A DNA stretch of 64,000 nt from Lysobacteraceae bacterium (GCA_004143945.1 SEHB01000003.1:186001-250000), one strand, 5' to 3'; counted from the first letter of the stretch, positions 36,990 through 46,872 are shown. The notes: generated by a model from the letters alone, not told the origin. Made by a program: numbers and translations.

Positions 36990-37865
36990 ATTTCTCGCGG
37001 GTTGCAGCGGGAAGCGATATGCATCGACTTCTGGTGCCCGATCTCGCGTGGACCGACTCGCGTCCCTGCGTGTTCGGCCCGCATCCCTGCGGGCCGGTCA
37101 CTTCTCTTTGCTTGCCCAAAGAGAAGTAACCAAGAGAAAGGGCACCCCGGACGTTGCGCCCTGCGGGCATCCTGCCCGCAGGGTTCGCAGGCCGCGGCCG
37201 GGTTCCGCCGACAGCGCATCCTGCGCTGACGGCGGAATCGCGCGCGTCCCTGCGCGCGCCCCTGCGGGCCTTGTCGTCCGCGACCTGCCGCAACGAACGG
37301 GGCCCGGAAGACAAGGAGCAGCGCGCTCCGGCGCGCCCAAGCCAAGCCAAGCCATGCTGTTGTGGGAGGGACTTCAGTCCCGAGCTCTTCGCGCGTCCCA
37401 TCGGGGCTGAAGCCCCTCCCACAAGAAACCGAAGCCGTCGCCGGCAGCGGCTCCGGCGCTTGCTCCAGCTCCAGCTGTCGTTCTGGCTGTCGTTCTGGCT
37501 GTTGCTCTGGCGCGCGCAGCGCGCTGCCTTGGCCGTTCCCCTTCAGCGCCGGTGGACGGCGGACGGAACAGCCCGCAGGGGCGGCGCGAGGGATCGCGCC
37601 GCGTTCGCTGTCAGCACAGGGATGTGCTGTCAGCGAACCCCGGCCGTCGTCCACGCACCCGCCGGGCCAAAGGCCCGGCGGGCGGCGCTGCCGGGGATGT
37701 TTCTCTTTGGTGACTTTCTCTTTCGCAAAGAGAAAGTCACTCGCCCGCAGGGATGCGGGCGAAACCCGCAGGGACGCGAGGCGGTTTACTCGGTATACCC
37801 AAAGACCATCGCAAGAATGCAAGAAATGTCCGCGCGCCGGCGCCCGCCCCGACAGACACCAACCA
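36990..37865. repeat. Mosaic of palindromic intergenic repeats (REP/BIME-like)
   Basis: About 0.9 kb without a credible gene. It holds many inverted repeats: ACTTCTCTTTG with CAAAGAGAAGT (37100-37127); CCCTGCGGGC with GCCCGCAGGG (about 37159-37183); a REP pair at 37360-37424; TTCGCTGTCAGCACA with TGTGCTGTCAGCGAA (about 37606-37639); and GTGACTTTCTCTTT with AAAGAGAAAGTCAC (37710-37740, 14 base pairs). Open frames through it are spurious and read like the FLLxKEKVTK peptides often mis-annotated in Xanthomonadales. A repeat mosaic, perhaps moved by a RAYT transposase that is not in the window. Confidence 0.8.
37360..37424. repeat. REP pair, family A (copy 1)
   Basis: TTGTGGGAGGGACTTCAGTC at one end and its inverted relative GGGGCTGAAGCCCCTCCCAC at the other, spaced by about 15 bases. 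A near-identical copy is at 48202-48267. REP-type element of the GTGGGAGG class. Confidence 0.9.
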
Positions 37866-37872
37866 AACTGAA

Positions 37873-39192
37873 TCACAACTCCCGCAATGCCGTCGTCACC
37901 GGCAACCTCGCCGCGCGCAGCGCGGGGAACAGTCCGCCGAGGAAGCCGATCGCGAGCGCCCACTTGAGGCCGCTCCAGACGAGACCCGGCGACACCCTGA
38001 AGTCGAACACGACCTGGCTGAAGTTGCTGCCGAGCGTCGACACCGTGTAGTTGTTGAAGACCAGCCACGCGATCGCCGCGCCGAGCAGCCCGCCCGCGAG
38101 CGCGAGCAGCATCGTTTCGAGCAGCACCGACACCACCACCGGCAGGCCACGGAAACCGATCGCGCGCATCGTCGCGATCTCGCGCGCGCGCGTGGCGACC
38201 GCCGCGTACATCGTGTTGAGCGCGCCGAACATCGCGCCGATGCCCATGATCACCGCGATCGTGGTGCCGAGGATGCGGATCATCTTCACGAGTTGCTCGG
38301 ACTGCTCGCTGTAGTACGCGCGCGTGGTCTTCGCCTCGACCTTGAGGCGCTGGTCGCCCGCGAGCGCGGCCTTGTAGGCGTCGAACGCGTCCGCGCCGGT
38401 CAGGCGCACGGTCACCGAGGTTCGGCTGCTGCCGCGCCGGTACGTCGATGCGACGACGTCGGCGTCGCCCCAGATCTCGGAGTTGTGCGCGTCGCCCGAA
38501 TCGAACGCGCCGACCACGCTCCACTGCTGGTTGTTGAGCGTGAGCTCCGATCCGATGTCGACGCCGACGAACTGGTCGCGCGCGCCCTTGCCGACGATGA
38601 GTTCGCGCAGGCCCGGCGTGAACGCGCGGCCTTCGATGATGCGGACCTCGGGACGCACCTCCCAGACGCGCGTGCCGACGCCGCGGATCTCGACGTTCGC
38701 GTCCAGATTGTTGCTGCGCTTGGCCAGCGAGGCGACCACCACGAGTTCGGGCGAGGCGACCGGCTGGCCATCGCCGCCCATGAGCACGCCGGGTGCCTGC
38801 ACGATCGGCGCGATGTCGTCGCGCATCAGCACCGAGTTGAGCTCGGCCATCGCGCCCGAGCGCATGACGATCGCGGTGTCGTCGTTGCCGGTCTGCTTCA
38901 TCGTGGCCTGGAAACCTTCGCCCATCGCGAGCAGCGCGACGAGCACGCCGACCACGCCGGCGATGCCGACCACGACGACCGAAGACGAGCCGAGGCGTTG
39001 CGGCAGCGTCGAGACGCCGACCCAGGTCACCGAGGCGGCCTGGCGCCCGCCACGCGTGAGCCCCATCCAGGCAGCGAGCACGAGCGCGAACGCGAGCAGC
39101 AGCCACCACGGCATCATCATCAGCACCGCGAGGCCGGCCAATGCGACGAGCGCGATGCCGAGGGCGACTGCAATCTTCTTCAGGATGCGCAT
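37873..39192 (-). CDS. ABC transporter permease (MacB/FtsX type), second of two
   Basis: 439 residues. FtsX-like permease: an N-terminal membrane region, a large periplasmic domain (about 90-310, with the FAFTPGLREL and GSRTSVTVRL blocks), then three membrane helices near the C-terminus (TIAVIMGIGAMFGALNTMYA, then LETMLLALAGGLLGAAIA and ALAIGFLGGLFPALRAARL). No ATPase domain; the ATPase is the gene at 40427. Together with the gene at 39205 it forms a heterodimeric MacB-like pump. Starts 13 bases after the first permease, so translation is coupled. Confidence 0.9.
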   Translation of the reverse strand: MRILKKIAVALGIALVALAGLAVLMMMPWWLLLAFALVLAAWMGLTRGGRQAASVTWVGVSTLPQRLGSSSVVVVGIAGVVGVLVALLAMGEGFQATMKQTGNDDTAIVMRSGAMAELNSVLMRDDIAPIVQAPGVLMGGDGQPVASPELVVVASLAKRSNNLDANVEIRGVGTRVWEVRPEVRIIEGRAFTPGLRELIVGKGARDQFVGVDIGSELTLNNQQWSVVGAFDSGDAHNSEIWGDADVVASTYRRGSSRTSVTVRLTGADAFDAYKAALAGDQRLKVEAKTTRAYYSEQSEQLVKMIRILGTTIAVIMGIGAMFGALNTMYAAVATRAREIATMRAIGFRGLPVVVSVLLETMLLALAGGLLGAAIAWLVFNNYTVSTLGSNFSQVVFDFRVSPGLVWSGLKWALAIGFLGGLFPALRAARLPVTTALREL

Positions 39193-39204
39193 GCGTGTTC
39201 CTCC

Positions 39205-40368
39205 TCAGCGACCGGCCAGCGCATCGACGATGCGCAGCCGCATGCCGCGCAGCGCGGGCAGCGCGCCGACGACGAGCCCGATTCCGATCATCAGCGCGAG
39301 CCCGCGCATCCAGATCTCGCCACCCACCGGCGTCATCGGCATGGTGCCGCCGAGCGCCGCCTGCAGCGCACTGATCACGAGGGTCGCGAGCGCGAGTCCG
39401 ATCACGCCGCCGAGCACGATCAGCAGCACCGCCTCCGACAGGACCAGCGCGAGCACGCCGCCGTTGGTGAAACCCAGCGTCTTCAGGATCGCGAGCTCGG
39501 GGATGCGCTCGCGCACCGCCTGCGCCATCGTGTTGCCGGTCAGCAGGATCAGCGTGAAGAACACGGCCGCCATGATCGCGCCGACGATCAGCCCGATGTC
39601 GGCGAACTGGCCGACAAACGCCGCGTTGAACGCCTGCTCGGTCTGGGTCTTGGTCTCGTGATCGGAATTCGCCGACAACCCATCGATCGCGCGCGCGACC
39701 TCGTCGGCCTGGTCGCGATCGGACACGCGCAGGATGTACCAGCCGATGTTGCCGTTGCCGAACTGGCGCGCTTCGTCGAAGTAGTCCCAGCGGAACAACA
39801 GTTGCGACTCCTGCCCGCGCTGCTTCGGATCGCTCACGTTGAAGATGCCGACGAGGTCGACGGTCCAGGTGTTGCTGCCGTCCTTCTGCGGGTAGATCGT
39901 CGCCTCGAGCGGGATCTTGTCGCCGATCTTCCACCCGAAGCGCTCGGCCAGCTGCGCGCCCACGACCGCGCCGGTGCGCGTCGCCGCGAACGCCTGCGCC
40001 TGCTCGGGCGGCAGCACGAACTCGTCGTAGACGGCGAAGAAGTTCGGGCTCACCGCCATGTTCGGGAAGAAATTCTTGCGGTCCTGGTAGACGCCGCCGA
40101 ACCAGTTCGCGTACGCGACCTCCTTGACGCCGGGCGTCGCCTCGATGCGAGGCAGCAGGCTCTGCGGCAGCTCCATCGTGAAGCTGACCTTGGAAATCGT
40201 GATCATGCGGTCGACGCCGGTCACGCTATTGCCCGCGTCGGCGAACGCGCTGCGCACCGAATCGAGCAGGCCGAACAGCAGGAACGCCGCGAGCACGGAC
40301 AGCAGCGTGAAGATCGTGCGCGTCTTCCTGCGGAACAACGCGGCCCAGACGAGGTGGAGGTATTTCAT
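39205..40368 (-). CDS. ABC transporter permease (MacB/FtsX type), first of two
   Basis: 387 residues. One N-terminal membrane helix ([21 protein letters not shown]), a periplasmic MacB-like domain (about 45-260, with [27 protein letters not shown] and [12 protein letters not shown]), and three C-terminal helices including [20 protein letters not shown], the permease coupling loop. A MacB-type exporter half. 58 bases after the ATPase gene on the same strand. Confidence 0.9.
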   Translation of the reverse strand: MKYLHLVWAALFRRKTRTIFTLLSVLAAFLLFGLLDSVRSAFADAGNSVTGVDRMITISKVSFTMELPQSLLPRIEATPGVKEVAYANWFGGVYQDRKNFFPNMAVSPNFFAVYDEFVLPPEQAQAFAATRTGAVVGAQLAERFGWKIGDKIPLEATIYPQKDGSNTWTVDLVGIFNVSDPKQRGQESQLLFRWDYFDEARQFGNGNIGWYILRVSDRDQADEVARAIDGLSANSDHETKTQTEQAFNAAFVGQFADIGLIVGAIMAAVFFTLILLTGNTMAQAVRERIPELAILKTLGFTNGGVLALVLSEAVLLIVLGGVIGLALATLVISALQAALGGTMPMTPVGGEIWMRGLALMIGIGLVVGALPALRGMRLRIVDALAGR

Positions 40369-40426
40369 CGTGGTGCTTCCCGGGGAGGCCTGAGGGCTGG
40401 GCTGGGGGCTGGAGGACGTCGCGCGC

Positions 40427-41125
40427 TCAACCCGCGACCTTGCGCCCCGTTTCCTCGACCAGCGTGCCCTTGTCGAGGTGCAGCGTCTGCTTCGCGTATT
40501 CGGCCGCCTTCGGGTCGTGCGTGACCATGATGATCGTCTTGCCGTGGTCGCGGTTGAGCGTCTGCAGCAGGCCGAGCACGTCCTCGGCCGACTGGCGGTC
40601 GAGATCGCCGGTCGGCTCGTCGCAGACCAGCAGTTCCGGATCGGACACGATCGCGCGCGCGATCGCGACGCGCTGCTGCTGGCCGCCGGAGAGCTCGCCC
40701 GGCTTGTGGCCCGCGCGGTCGGCGAGCCCGACCAGCTGCAGCGCGATGCCCGCGTTGCGCTTGCGCTGCGCGGCCGACAGGCGCGTCAGCAGCAGCGGCA
40801 GCTCGACATTGCGCTGGGCCGACAGCATCGGCAGCAGGTTGTAGAACTGGAAGATGAAGCCGACGTGCTCGGAGCGCCATTTCGCCAGCGCACCCTCGCC
40901 GAGGCGGTCGATGCGCTCTCCGCCGACGCCGATGCTGCCCTCGGTCGGCGTGTCGAGGCCGCCGATCAGGTTGAGCAGGGTGGTCTTGCCCGAGCCCGAG
41001 GGGCCCATCAACGCAAGGAAGTCACCCCTCGCGATGTCGAGGTCGACGTTGTGCAGCACCTCGACCTTCTGCCGGCCGCGTTCGTAGACCTTGCTGACGT
41101 TGCGAATTTCGACCAGTGCGCTCAT
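40427..41125 (-). CDS. ABC transporter ATP-binding protein (MacB/LolD type)
   Basis: 232 residues. Walker [11 protein letters not shown]-loop [10 protein letters not shown], signature [15 protein letters not shown], Walker [13 protein letters not shown], and the H-loop His in IIMVTHDPK. It is the ATPase of a MacA/B-like tripartite pump with the adaptor at 41191 and the permeases at 39205 and 37873. Start at 41125 ([15 protein letters not shown]). 65 bases after the adaptor gene. The [11 protein letters not shown] text is typical of macrolide-exporter and LolD subfamilies. Confidence 0.96.
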   Translation of the reverse strand: MSALVEIRNVSKVYERGRQKVEVLHNVDLDIARGDFLALMGPSGSGKTTLLNLIGGLDTPTEGSIGVGGERIDRLGEGALAKWRSEHVGFIFQFYNLLPMLSAQRNVELPLLLTRLSAAQRKRNAGIALQLVGLADRAGHKPGELSGGQQQRVAIARAIVSDPELLVCDEPTGDLDRQSAEDVLGLLQTLNRDHGKTIIMVTHDPKAAEYAKQTLHLDKGTLVEETGRKVAG

Positions 41126-41190
41126 CGCTTGCCTCGGCTGTTCGTCGGCGGCGTCCGGGCGGACGCCGGGGTGGGTTCGGTGTATCGCAA

Positions 41191-42471
41191 TTACCTCGCG
41201 CGCGGCTCGACGCGCGCGCCATCGTCGAGATCGGCGCCGGGCGCCACGACCACGCGCGTGCCCGCCGCGAGGCCTTCGACGAGGCGCAGGTCGCCGCGCG
41301 CCTGTCCCGCAGTCACCGGCTGCATGCGCGCGCGATCGCGCTCGAGCGCGAACACGACGCTGCGACCGTCGCGCTGCACGATGCTCGACGCGGGCACCAG
41401 CACGCCCTTCGGGGCTTCCGCGGGCGCCTGGTCCGCCGCGCTCTGCGCTTCGAGGAACGACACGCGCACGCCCATGTCGGGCACGATGCGCGCGTCCTTC
41501 TGGTCGAGGCCGACGCGTACCCTGACCGTCGCCTTGCCGCGGTCCGCGGTCGGGATGATCGCGATCACGCGACCCGGGATCTTCCACTCCGGATACGCAT
41601 CGAGCGCGGCCTCGGTCGGCTGGCCGGCGCGCACGCGGTTGATGTAGGACTCGTTGACGTCGACCTCGACCTCCAGCGAATCCATGTCGACGATCGTGCC
41701 CACGCCGGTACGCGTGAAACCGCCCCCGGCCGACAACGGCGAGACGATTTCGCCGGGCTGCGCGGCCTTCGCGATCACGACGCCCGCGAACGGCGCGAGC
41801 ACGGTGCAATAGCCGAGCTGCACGCGCGCAGCCGCGACCGCGGCTGCGGCGACCTCGACCTGCCGACGCTGCGTCTCGACCTGCGCGGCCTGCACCCCGA
41901 CCTTCGTGCGCGCGAGCTCGACCGCCTGGCGCGACACCAGTTGCCGGCCGACCAGTTCCTCCGCGCGCGCGACGTCGCGCCGGTCCTGCGCGAGCTGCGC
42001 GTTCGCCTGCGCGAGTTGCGCCTGCGCGGCGCGCTGCGCGGCCTCGGCCTGGTCGAGCGCCGCGCGCTGCGCGGTGTCCTCGAGCCGCGCGAGCACCTGG
42101 CCCGCCTCGACGCGCTCGCCTTCCTCGATCAGCACTTCGGTCAGCGTGCCCGTGATCTGCGCCGACACGGTCGCCTGGCGGCGCGCGGTCACGTAGCCGG
42201 TCGCCTGCAGCACCGACTGCGGTCCGGTCGCGGACGCGGTCGGCGCGACCGCGGTCGCGGTGTCGACGACGACGGCCTTGCCGCCGCGCAGGAACCACCA
42301 TCCGCCGCCCGCGAGGGCCAGCACGACCAGCAGCCCGAGCGCGATCGCGACGATGCGCGCGGCGCCACCTCGCGGTTCCGGCTCGCGACGGTCGATCCGG
42401 AGCTGCTGCAACATGTCCGACTTTTCCACTCGTCCATCCCTGCGTGCGGCCAAGACGTTGAAGTCTGCCAT
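41191..42471 (-). CDS. Efflux adaptor protein (HlyD/MacA/RND type)
   Basis: 426 residues from ATG 42471; an ATG eight codons upstream is an alternative. One N-terminal membrane helix (IVAIALGLLVVLALAGGGWW), a biotinyl-lipoyl-like half-motif (VSAQITGTLTEVLIEEGERVEAGQVLARLED), a coiled-coil hairpin (about 125-230, Ala/Gln-rich), a beta-barrel, and a membrane-proximal domain. It would link the inner-membrane pump to an outer-membrane channel, which is not encoded here. First gene of the four-gene operon. Confidence 0.92.
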   Translation of the reverse strand: MADFNVLAARRDGRVEKSDMLQQLRIDRREPEPRGGAARIVAIALGLLVVLALAGGGWWFLRGGKAVVVDTATAVAPTASATGPQSVLQATGYVTARRQATVSAQITGTLTEVLIEEGERVEAGQVLARLEDTAQRAALDQAEAAQRAAQAQLAQANAQLAQDRRDVARAEELVGRQLVSRQAVELARTKVGVQAAQVETQRRQVEVAAAAVAAARVQLGYCTVLAPFAGVVIAKAAQPGEIVSPLSAGGGFTRTGVGTIVDMDSLEVEVDVNESYINRVRAGQPTEAALDAYPEWKIPGRVIAIIPTADRGKATVRVRVGLDQKDARIVPDMGVRVSFLEAQSAADQAPAEAPKGVLVPASSIVQRDGRSVVFALERDRARMQPVTAGQARGDLRLVEGLAAGTRVVVAPGADLDDGARVEPRAR

Positions 42472-42530
42472 AGACTCGCGTCGCCGCCATTCCATCGCAA
42501 GGCGTCCGCATCATCCTGAGGACGTGACAG

Positions 42531-42977
42531 ATGTCAGCCACTCGATCGACCACGGCCGCCGGCTACTCGGGCAAGGCGCCCTGGCAGAAGCTCGGCCTCG
42601 CGCGCGGTCAGCGCATCCTGCTGCGCCACGCACCGGCCGATTACGCATCCCTGGTCGGCGCGCACGCCGACGACCTCACCCTGGTCGGTGCGCGCGCCGC
42701 GTTCGACATCGCCCACCTGTTCGTCGACCGCTCGGCCACGCTCGCGCGCGAACTCGCAGCGCTGTCCAATCGACTGCCGGCCGACGGCATGCTCTGGGTG
42801 TCGTGGCCGAAGAAGGCCTCGGGCGTCCCGACCGACATCCGCGAAGACCACGTGCGCGAACTCGCGCTGCCGCTCGGGCTCGTCGACGTCAAGGTCTGCG
42901 CGATCGACGCGACCTGGTCGGGACTCAAGCTCGTGTGGCGCCGCGAGCGTCGCGCGGGGAAGCCCGCGCGCGCCTGA
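42531..42977 (+). CDS. DUF3052 family protein
   Basis: 148 residues. GYSGKAPWQKLGLARGQRILLRHAP, then VDRSATLARELAALSNRLPADGMLWVSWPKKASGV, and DIREDHVRELALPLGLVDVKVCAIDATWSGLKLVWRRERR match the DUF3052 family, small soluble proteins of unknown function. Divergent from the efflux operon with a 59-base shared upstream region. ATG at 42531. Confidence 0.85.
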   Translation: MSATRSTTAAGYSGKAPWQKLGLARGQRILLRHAPADYASLVGAHADDLTLVGARAAFDIAHLFVDRSATLARELAALSNRLPADGMLWVSWPKKASGVPTDIREDHVRELALPLGLVDVKVCAIDATWSGLKLVWRRERRAGKPARA

Positions 42978-43017
42978 CGCGGCTATGCTTGGCCACCACC
43001 CGACCACGCGTGCTTCC

Positions 43018-43704
43018 ATGGACTACGTCATTCCCCCGCCCGCCGTCGCCAGCCTCCCCGTTGCGGGCGAGGCCGCGCGCTTCCCGTTGCGACGCATCTA
43101 CTGCATCGGCCGCAACTATGCCGAGCATGCGAAGGAGATGGGCGCCGAGGTCGAGCGCACGCGTCCGATGTTCTTCATGAAACCCGCCGACGCGATCGTG
43201 GCCGATGGCGTGGACGTGCCGTATCCGTCGGCGACGCAGGACCTGCACCACGAGGTCGAAATGGTCGTCGCGCTGCACGCGGGCGGGCGTGACATCGATC
43301 CGGCGCGTGCGCTCGACTGCGTGTACGGCTACGGCGTCGGGCTCGACCTCACGCGACGCGACCTGCAGGCGGCGGCGAAGGCGAAGGCGCATCCATGGGA
43401 CGCGGCCAAGGGCTTCGACGCCTCGGCGCCGGTCTCGGCGATCCACCCGGTCGCGACGGTCGGGCATCCGCGCGACCTCGCGCTCACGCTCGACGTCAAT
43501 GGCGAACGGCGCCAGCACGCGTCGACGTCGGACATGATCTTCGACGTCGCCGCGATCATCCACGAGCTGTCCAGGCTCTGGGAACTCGCGCCCGGCGATC
43601 TCGTGTTCACCGGCACGCCGGCCGGTGTCGCGGCACTCGCGCGAGGCGACCGCTTCCGCGCGACCCTCGGCGCGTTCGCGCTGCTCGAAGGCCGCATCGC
43701 CTGA
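43018..43704 (+). CDS. Fumarylacetoacetate hydrolase family protein
   Basis: 228 residues. IYCIGRNYAEHAKEMGAEV, MFFMKPADAIVADG, DLHHEVEMVVALHAGGRD, VYGYGVGLDLTRRDLQ and GDLVFTGTPAGVA define the FAH fold with the E/E/D metal site (HHEVE and D in LDLTRRD). Such enzymes include fumarylpyruvate or acylpyruvate hydrolases. The reaction is a metal-assisted C-C bond cleavage or hydration; the substrate is not fixed by the sequence. A -10-like TATGCT is at 42984-42989. Confidence 0.93.
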   Translation: MDYVIPPPAVASLPVAGEAARFPLRRIYCIGRNYAEHAKEMGAEVERTRPMFFMKPADAIVADGVDVPYPSATQDLHHEVEMVVALHAGGRDIDPARALDCVYGYGVGLDLTRRDLQAAAKAKAHPWDAAKGFDASAPVSAIHPVATVGHPRDLALTLDVNGERRQHASTSDMIFDVAAIIHELSRLWELAPGDLVFTGTPAGVAALARGDRFRATLGAFALLEGRIA

Positions 43705-43779
43705 TCGGCGACGGGCGCGCCGCGCTGCGGTAGAGTACCCGCGGGCCCGCCGAGGGTCCGGAAATCCCCTGGAGGAACC

Positions 43780-44178
43780 ATGAGTCTCGCGACCGAGTTC
43801 AAGGCTTTCGTGATGCGCGGCAACGTCATCGACCTCGCGGTCGGCGTCGTCATCGGCGCCGCCTTCGGCAAGATCGTCACCTCGCTCGTCGACCAGATCA
43901 TCATGCCGCCGATCGGCCTGTTGATCGGCGGCGTGGATTTCTCCTCGTACAAGTGGGTGCTGCAGGTGGCCGGGCCCGACGGCAAGGGCGAGGTCGCGAT
44001 CCAGTTCGGCGCGTTCTTCAACACGCTGATCCAGTTCGCGATCATCGCGCTCGCGATCTTCCTCGTGGTCAAGGTCGTCAACCGCATCGTGCGCAAGGCG
44101 GAAGCCGCGCCGGCGCCGCCGCCGGAGGATGTCGTGCTGCTCGCGGAGATCAGGGACCTGCTCAAGGCGAAGGTCTGA
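43780..44178 (+). CDS. mscL: Large-conductance mechanosensitive channel
   Basis: 132 residues, normal for MscL. First transmembrane gate helix with [34 protein letters not shown], second with [24 protein letters not shown], and a C-terminal helical bundle ([17 protein letters not shown]). Opens under extreme membrane tension to save the cell from osmotic downshock. Single gene with GGAGGAACC ahead of the ATG. Confidence 0.98.
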   Translation: MSLATEFKAFVMRGNVIDLAVGVVIGAAFGKIVTSLVDQIIMPPIGLLIGGVDFSSYKWVLQVAGPDGKGEVAIQFGAFFNTLIQFAIIALAIFLVVKVVNRIVRKAEAAPAPPPEDVVLLAEIRDLLKAKV

Positions 44179-44303
44179 GCGCGCACGCGCGTGCGCTGCG
44201 CGCGACGGCAGCGGCCCCGCGCGGTGCATGACGATTGGCCCCTTCCCTGCGGGCCCGGGCGCATACATGCTTGGCGTTTCCCGATCATTGCCGGAGCAAC
44301 GCC

Positions 44304-45734
44304 ATGCGCAGACCGCTCGCCCTCGCCCTCGCAGTGCTGCTCGGCGCGCCGGCTGCCGCCGTTGCCGCGGGCAAGCCGACCACGCTGCGCGCCGACGACA
44401 TCGCGACGGCCGAGCGCCTGCGTGACCAGGCGCTGCGCGACGACACCGCGTGGAACTTCACCGAGGGCCTGACCACCGAAGTCGGCGCGCGCCTCGCGGG
44501 CGGCGAGAACGACCTGAAGGCACGCGAGTGGACGATCGCGAAGTTCAAGGCGCTCGGCTTCGACAAGGTCTGGAGCGAGCCGGTGACATTCCCGAAATGG
44601 GTGCGCCGCAGCGAGAGCGGCGCGATCGTCTCGCCCCATCCGCAGCCGCTCGCGCTGATCGCGCTCGGCAATTCGCCGGGTACGCCCACCGGCGGACTCG
44701 AGGCCGAAGTCGTCGCGTTCGACTCGTTCGACGCGCTGCAGGCCGCCGACGAGGCGAGCGTGCGCGGCAGGATCGTGTTCGTGAACGCTCCGATGCAGGC
44801 GCATCGCGACGGCCACGATTACGGCATCGGGTCGCGCGTGCGTTCGCGCGGACCCTCGCTCGCCTCGCAGAAGGGCGCAGCCGGCTTCCTGCTGCGATCG
44901 GCCGGCACCGACCACAACCGCCTGCCGCATACCGGTGTCACCGCCTTCGCCGAGGGCGTCAAGCCGATCCCGGCCGCCGCGCTCTCGGTGCCGGATGCCG
45001 AACAACTCGCGCGCGTGCTCGCGCGCGGCAAGCCCGTGACCGTACGGCTCGCGCTCGATTGCGGCATGGACGGCGAGTACGCCGGCGCGAACGTGATCGC
45101 CGAACTCACGGGCCGCCGCGAGCCCGACGAGTACTTCATCATGGGCGGCCACCTCGACTCCTGGGACGTCGGCACCGGCGCGGTCGACGACGCGGCCGGC
45201 ATCGGCATCGCGGTCGGCGCGGCGAAGCTCATCGCCGCGTTGCCGGAGCGTCCCGCGCGCAGCATCCGCGTGGTCGCGTTCGCGAACGAGGAATCGGGCC
45301 TCTTTGGCGGCAAGGCACTCGCGGCGAAGTACGCGGACAAAATCGGAAACGCCGTGCTCGGCAGCGAGTCGGATGCGGGTGCCGATCGCATCTGGAAGAT
45401 CACTGCGAGCGTGAAGCCCGAAGCGCGCGGCGCGATCGACCAGATCGCCGCGCTGCTCGCGCCGCTCGGCGTCGAGTACGACGCGGCAGCGCCGGGCCAC
45501 GGCGGCTCGGACCTCTCCGAGATGCACCGCGTCGGCATGGCCGCGTTGTCGCTGTACCAGGATGCGACGCGCTACTTCGACTGGCACCACACCGAGAACG
45601 ACACGCTCGACAAGGTCGATCCCGAACAGCTGCGCCAGAACGTCGCCGTCTACGTCGTCGCCGCCTATCTCGCCGCGCAGGCGGAGGGCGATTTCGGATC
45701 CGCACCGGGCGCATTCGCGCGCAAGGCGCCGTGA
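44304..45734 (+). CDS. Secreted M28 aminopeptidase with PA domain
   Basis: 476 residues. Signal peptide ending AVAA (about 22). PA-type insert about 130-235. M28 metallopeptidase with zinc/catalytic residues in IIMGGHLDSWDVGTGAVDDAAG, FANEESGLFGG, ESDAGADRI and YQDATRYFDWHHTENDTLDKV. Family members are zinc aminopeptidases, periplasmic or secreted. Start 44304 after GGAGCAAC. Single gene; a REP pair lies downstream before the convergent rlmB. Confidence 0.94.
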   Translation: MRRPLALALAVLLGAPAAAVAAGKPTTLRADDIATAERLRDQALRDDTAWNFTEGLTTEVGARLAGGENDLKAREWTIAKFKALGFDKVWSEPVTFPKWVRRSESGAIVSPHPQPLALIALGNSPGTPTGGLEAEVVAFDSFDALQAADEASVRGRIVFVNAPMQAHRDGHDYGIGSRVRSRGPSLASQKGAAGFLLRSAGTDHNRLPHTGVTAFAEGVKPIPAAALSVPDAEQLARVLARGKPVTVRLALDCGMDGEYAGANVIAELTGRREPDEYFIMGGHLDSWDVGTGAVDDAAGIGIAVGAAKLIAALPERPARSIRVVAFANEESGLFGGKALAAKYADKIGNAVLGSESDAGADRIWKITASVKPEARGAIDQIAALLAPLGVEYDAAAPGHGGSDLSEMHRVGMAALSLYQDATRYFDWHHTENDTLDKVDPEQLRQNVAVYVVAAYLAAQAEGDFGSAPGAFARKAP

Positions 45735-45791
45735 TTCCGACGCCAGCACCGCGGGTGCAGCCGCGAATGGCTGCGCTCTCCCGCCGGCTCT

Positions 45792-45884
45792 CGCAGGAGC
45801 CCACCCTGTGGGCGATCCGCGCAGGAAACCGGTGCGCCGCGATCATCCGGCTCTCCGCGGTCGCGCACAGGGTGCGCTCCTAGA
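45792..45884. repeat. GTAG-type REP pair, family B (copy 1)
   Basis: GCAGGAGCCCACCCTGTGGG at the left end and CGCACAGGGTGCGCTCCTAG at the right form an inverted pair separated by about 35 bases. Same family as 49364-49458. The right foot, CTCCTAG, supplies the TAG stop codon of rlmB on the minus strand. Confidence 0.85.
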
Positions 45885-46872
45885 CCGGCGCGGGTGCGTG
45901 CTGGCGCCAGTACTCGCCGAGCAGCACCGCGACACTCGCGGCGACGTTGAGGCTTTCGATCGCACCGCTGCCCGGGATCGTGATCCGCAGGTCCACCGCA
46001 TCGATCATCTCGCTGCGCATGCCTTCGCCCTCCGCGCCGAACACCAGCACGAGCCGCGCGGGCAGCGTGGCCGCATACAGCGATTCGCCCGCACGCGGCA
46101 CCGTCGCAGCCAACGCATAGCCGTTCGCGCGCAATGACGCGAGCGCCGAGGCCGGGTCCTCGGCCTGCACCAGCGGCAGCACTTCGGCCGCGCCTTCCGC
46201 AACGCGCGCGGCCGCACCGGATACATCGAGGCCCGCCGCGCGCGGCGTGAGCACGCCGTGCACGCCGAAGTGCGCGGCGCTGCGCAGCAGCGCGCCGAGG
46301 TTGTGCGGGTTGCCGACACCGTCGAGCCACAACAGCAGCGAGCGCGCAGGCGCGGCAGGCAAGCCCGCGAGGAACGCATCGAGCACGACCGGCTCCGGCC
46401 GACGAAGGTCGAAGCACACGCCTTCGTGGTGTCGCGATGCCGTGAGCTTGTCCAGATCCCCTTCCTCGACCACGCGATAGCCGATCCGATGCTGCACGCA
46501 CCAGGCGAGTACCGGCTTCAGCACCGCAATGCGCGCCTCGGCCAGATACACCTTGCGCAATGCATCCGGCCGCTTCGCGAACGCCGCGAGGCAGGCGTTG
46601 AGTCCGTACAGGCGCTGCTCCCGCGGCGCCTGCGACGAAACCTCGGCCACCGGCTGTGGCCTCGGCGCGCGCGGCGCGCCGCGCGCGCCGTCACCCGAAC
46701 GATCGATGTACGCGCGCGCACGCTCGCGCTTGCGCTGCTCCTGCGCGTCCTGCGTCTCGCGCGGATCGTGCGAACGCGCGGGTCCGCTGCCGGATGCTGC
46801 CTTGGGCGGGCCGGCCTTGCGGCCGGGCTGCGCTCGCGCCCACGGCGAACGCCGGTCGTCATCATTGTTCAT
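45880..46872 (-). CDS. SpoU-class RNA 2'-O-methyltransferase (RlmB/TrmH-like) with basic N-terminal extension
   Basis: 330 residues. Residues about 1-85 are Arg/Ala/Pro/Gln-rich and probably disordered. The SpoU substrate-binding domain follows (YGLNACLAAFAKRPDALRKVYL), then the knot-fold catalytic domain: LLLWLDGVGNPHNLGALLRSA, LVLVFGAEGEGMRSEMI, and IPGSGAIESLNVAASVAVLLGEYWR. These are the three SpoU motifs. The 85-residue basic extension is longer than in E. coli RlmB and might help RNA binding. Stop codon lies in the REP foot. GTG-free ATG start at 46872 overlaps the acetyltransferase gene end. Confidence 0.9.
   Translation of the reverse strand: MNNDDDRRSPWARAQPGRKAGPPKAASGSGPARSHDPRETQDAQEQRKRERARAYIDRSGDGARGAPRAPRPQPVAEVSSQAPREQRLYGLNACLAAFAKRPDALRKVYLAEARIAVLKPVLAWCVQHRIGYRVVEEGDLDKLTASRHHEGVCFDLRRPEPVVLDAFLAGLPAAPARSLLLWLDGVGNPHNLGALLRSAAHFGVHGVLTPRAAGLDVSGAAARVAEGAAEVLPLVQAEDPASALASLRANGYALAATVPRAGESLYAATLPARLVLVFGAEGEGMRSEMIDAVDLRITIPGSGAIESLNVAASVAVLLGEYWRQHAPAPV

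Noticed and set aside
37000-37860. Small proteins in the repeat island
   Set aside because: They lack start signals and read as translations of palindromes (FLLxKEKVTK-like), typical spurious annotations.
35321-39934. A minus-strand frame open for about 1537 codons
   Set aside because: It crosses the repeat island and the exporter genes in the wrong frame; no family match, strongly biased composition.
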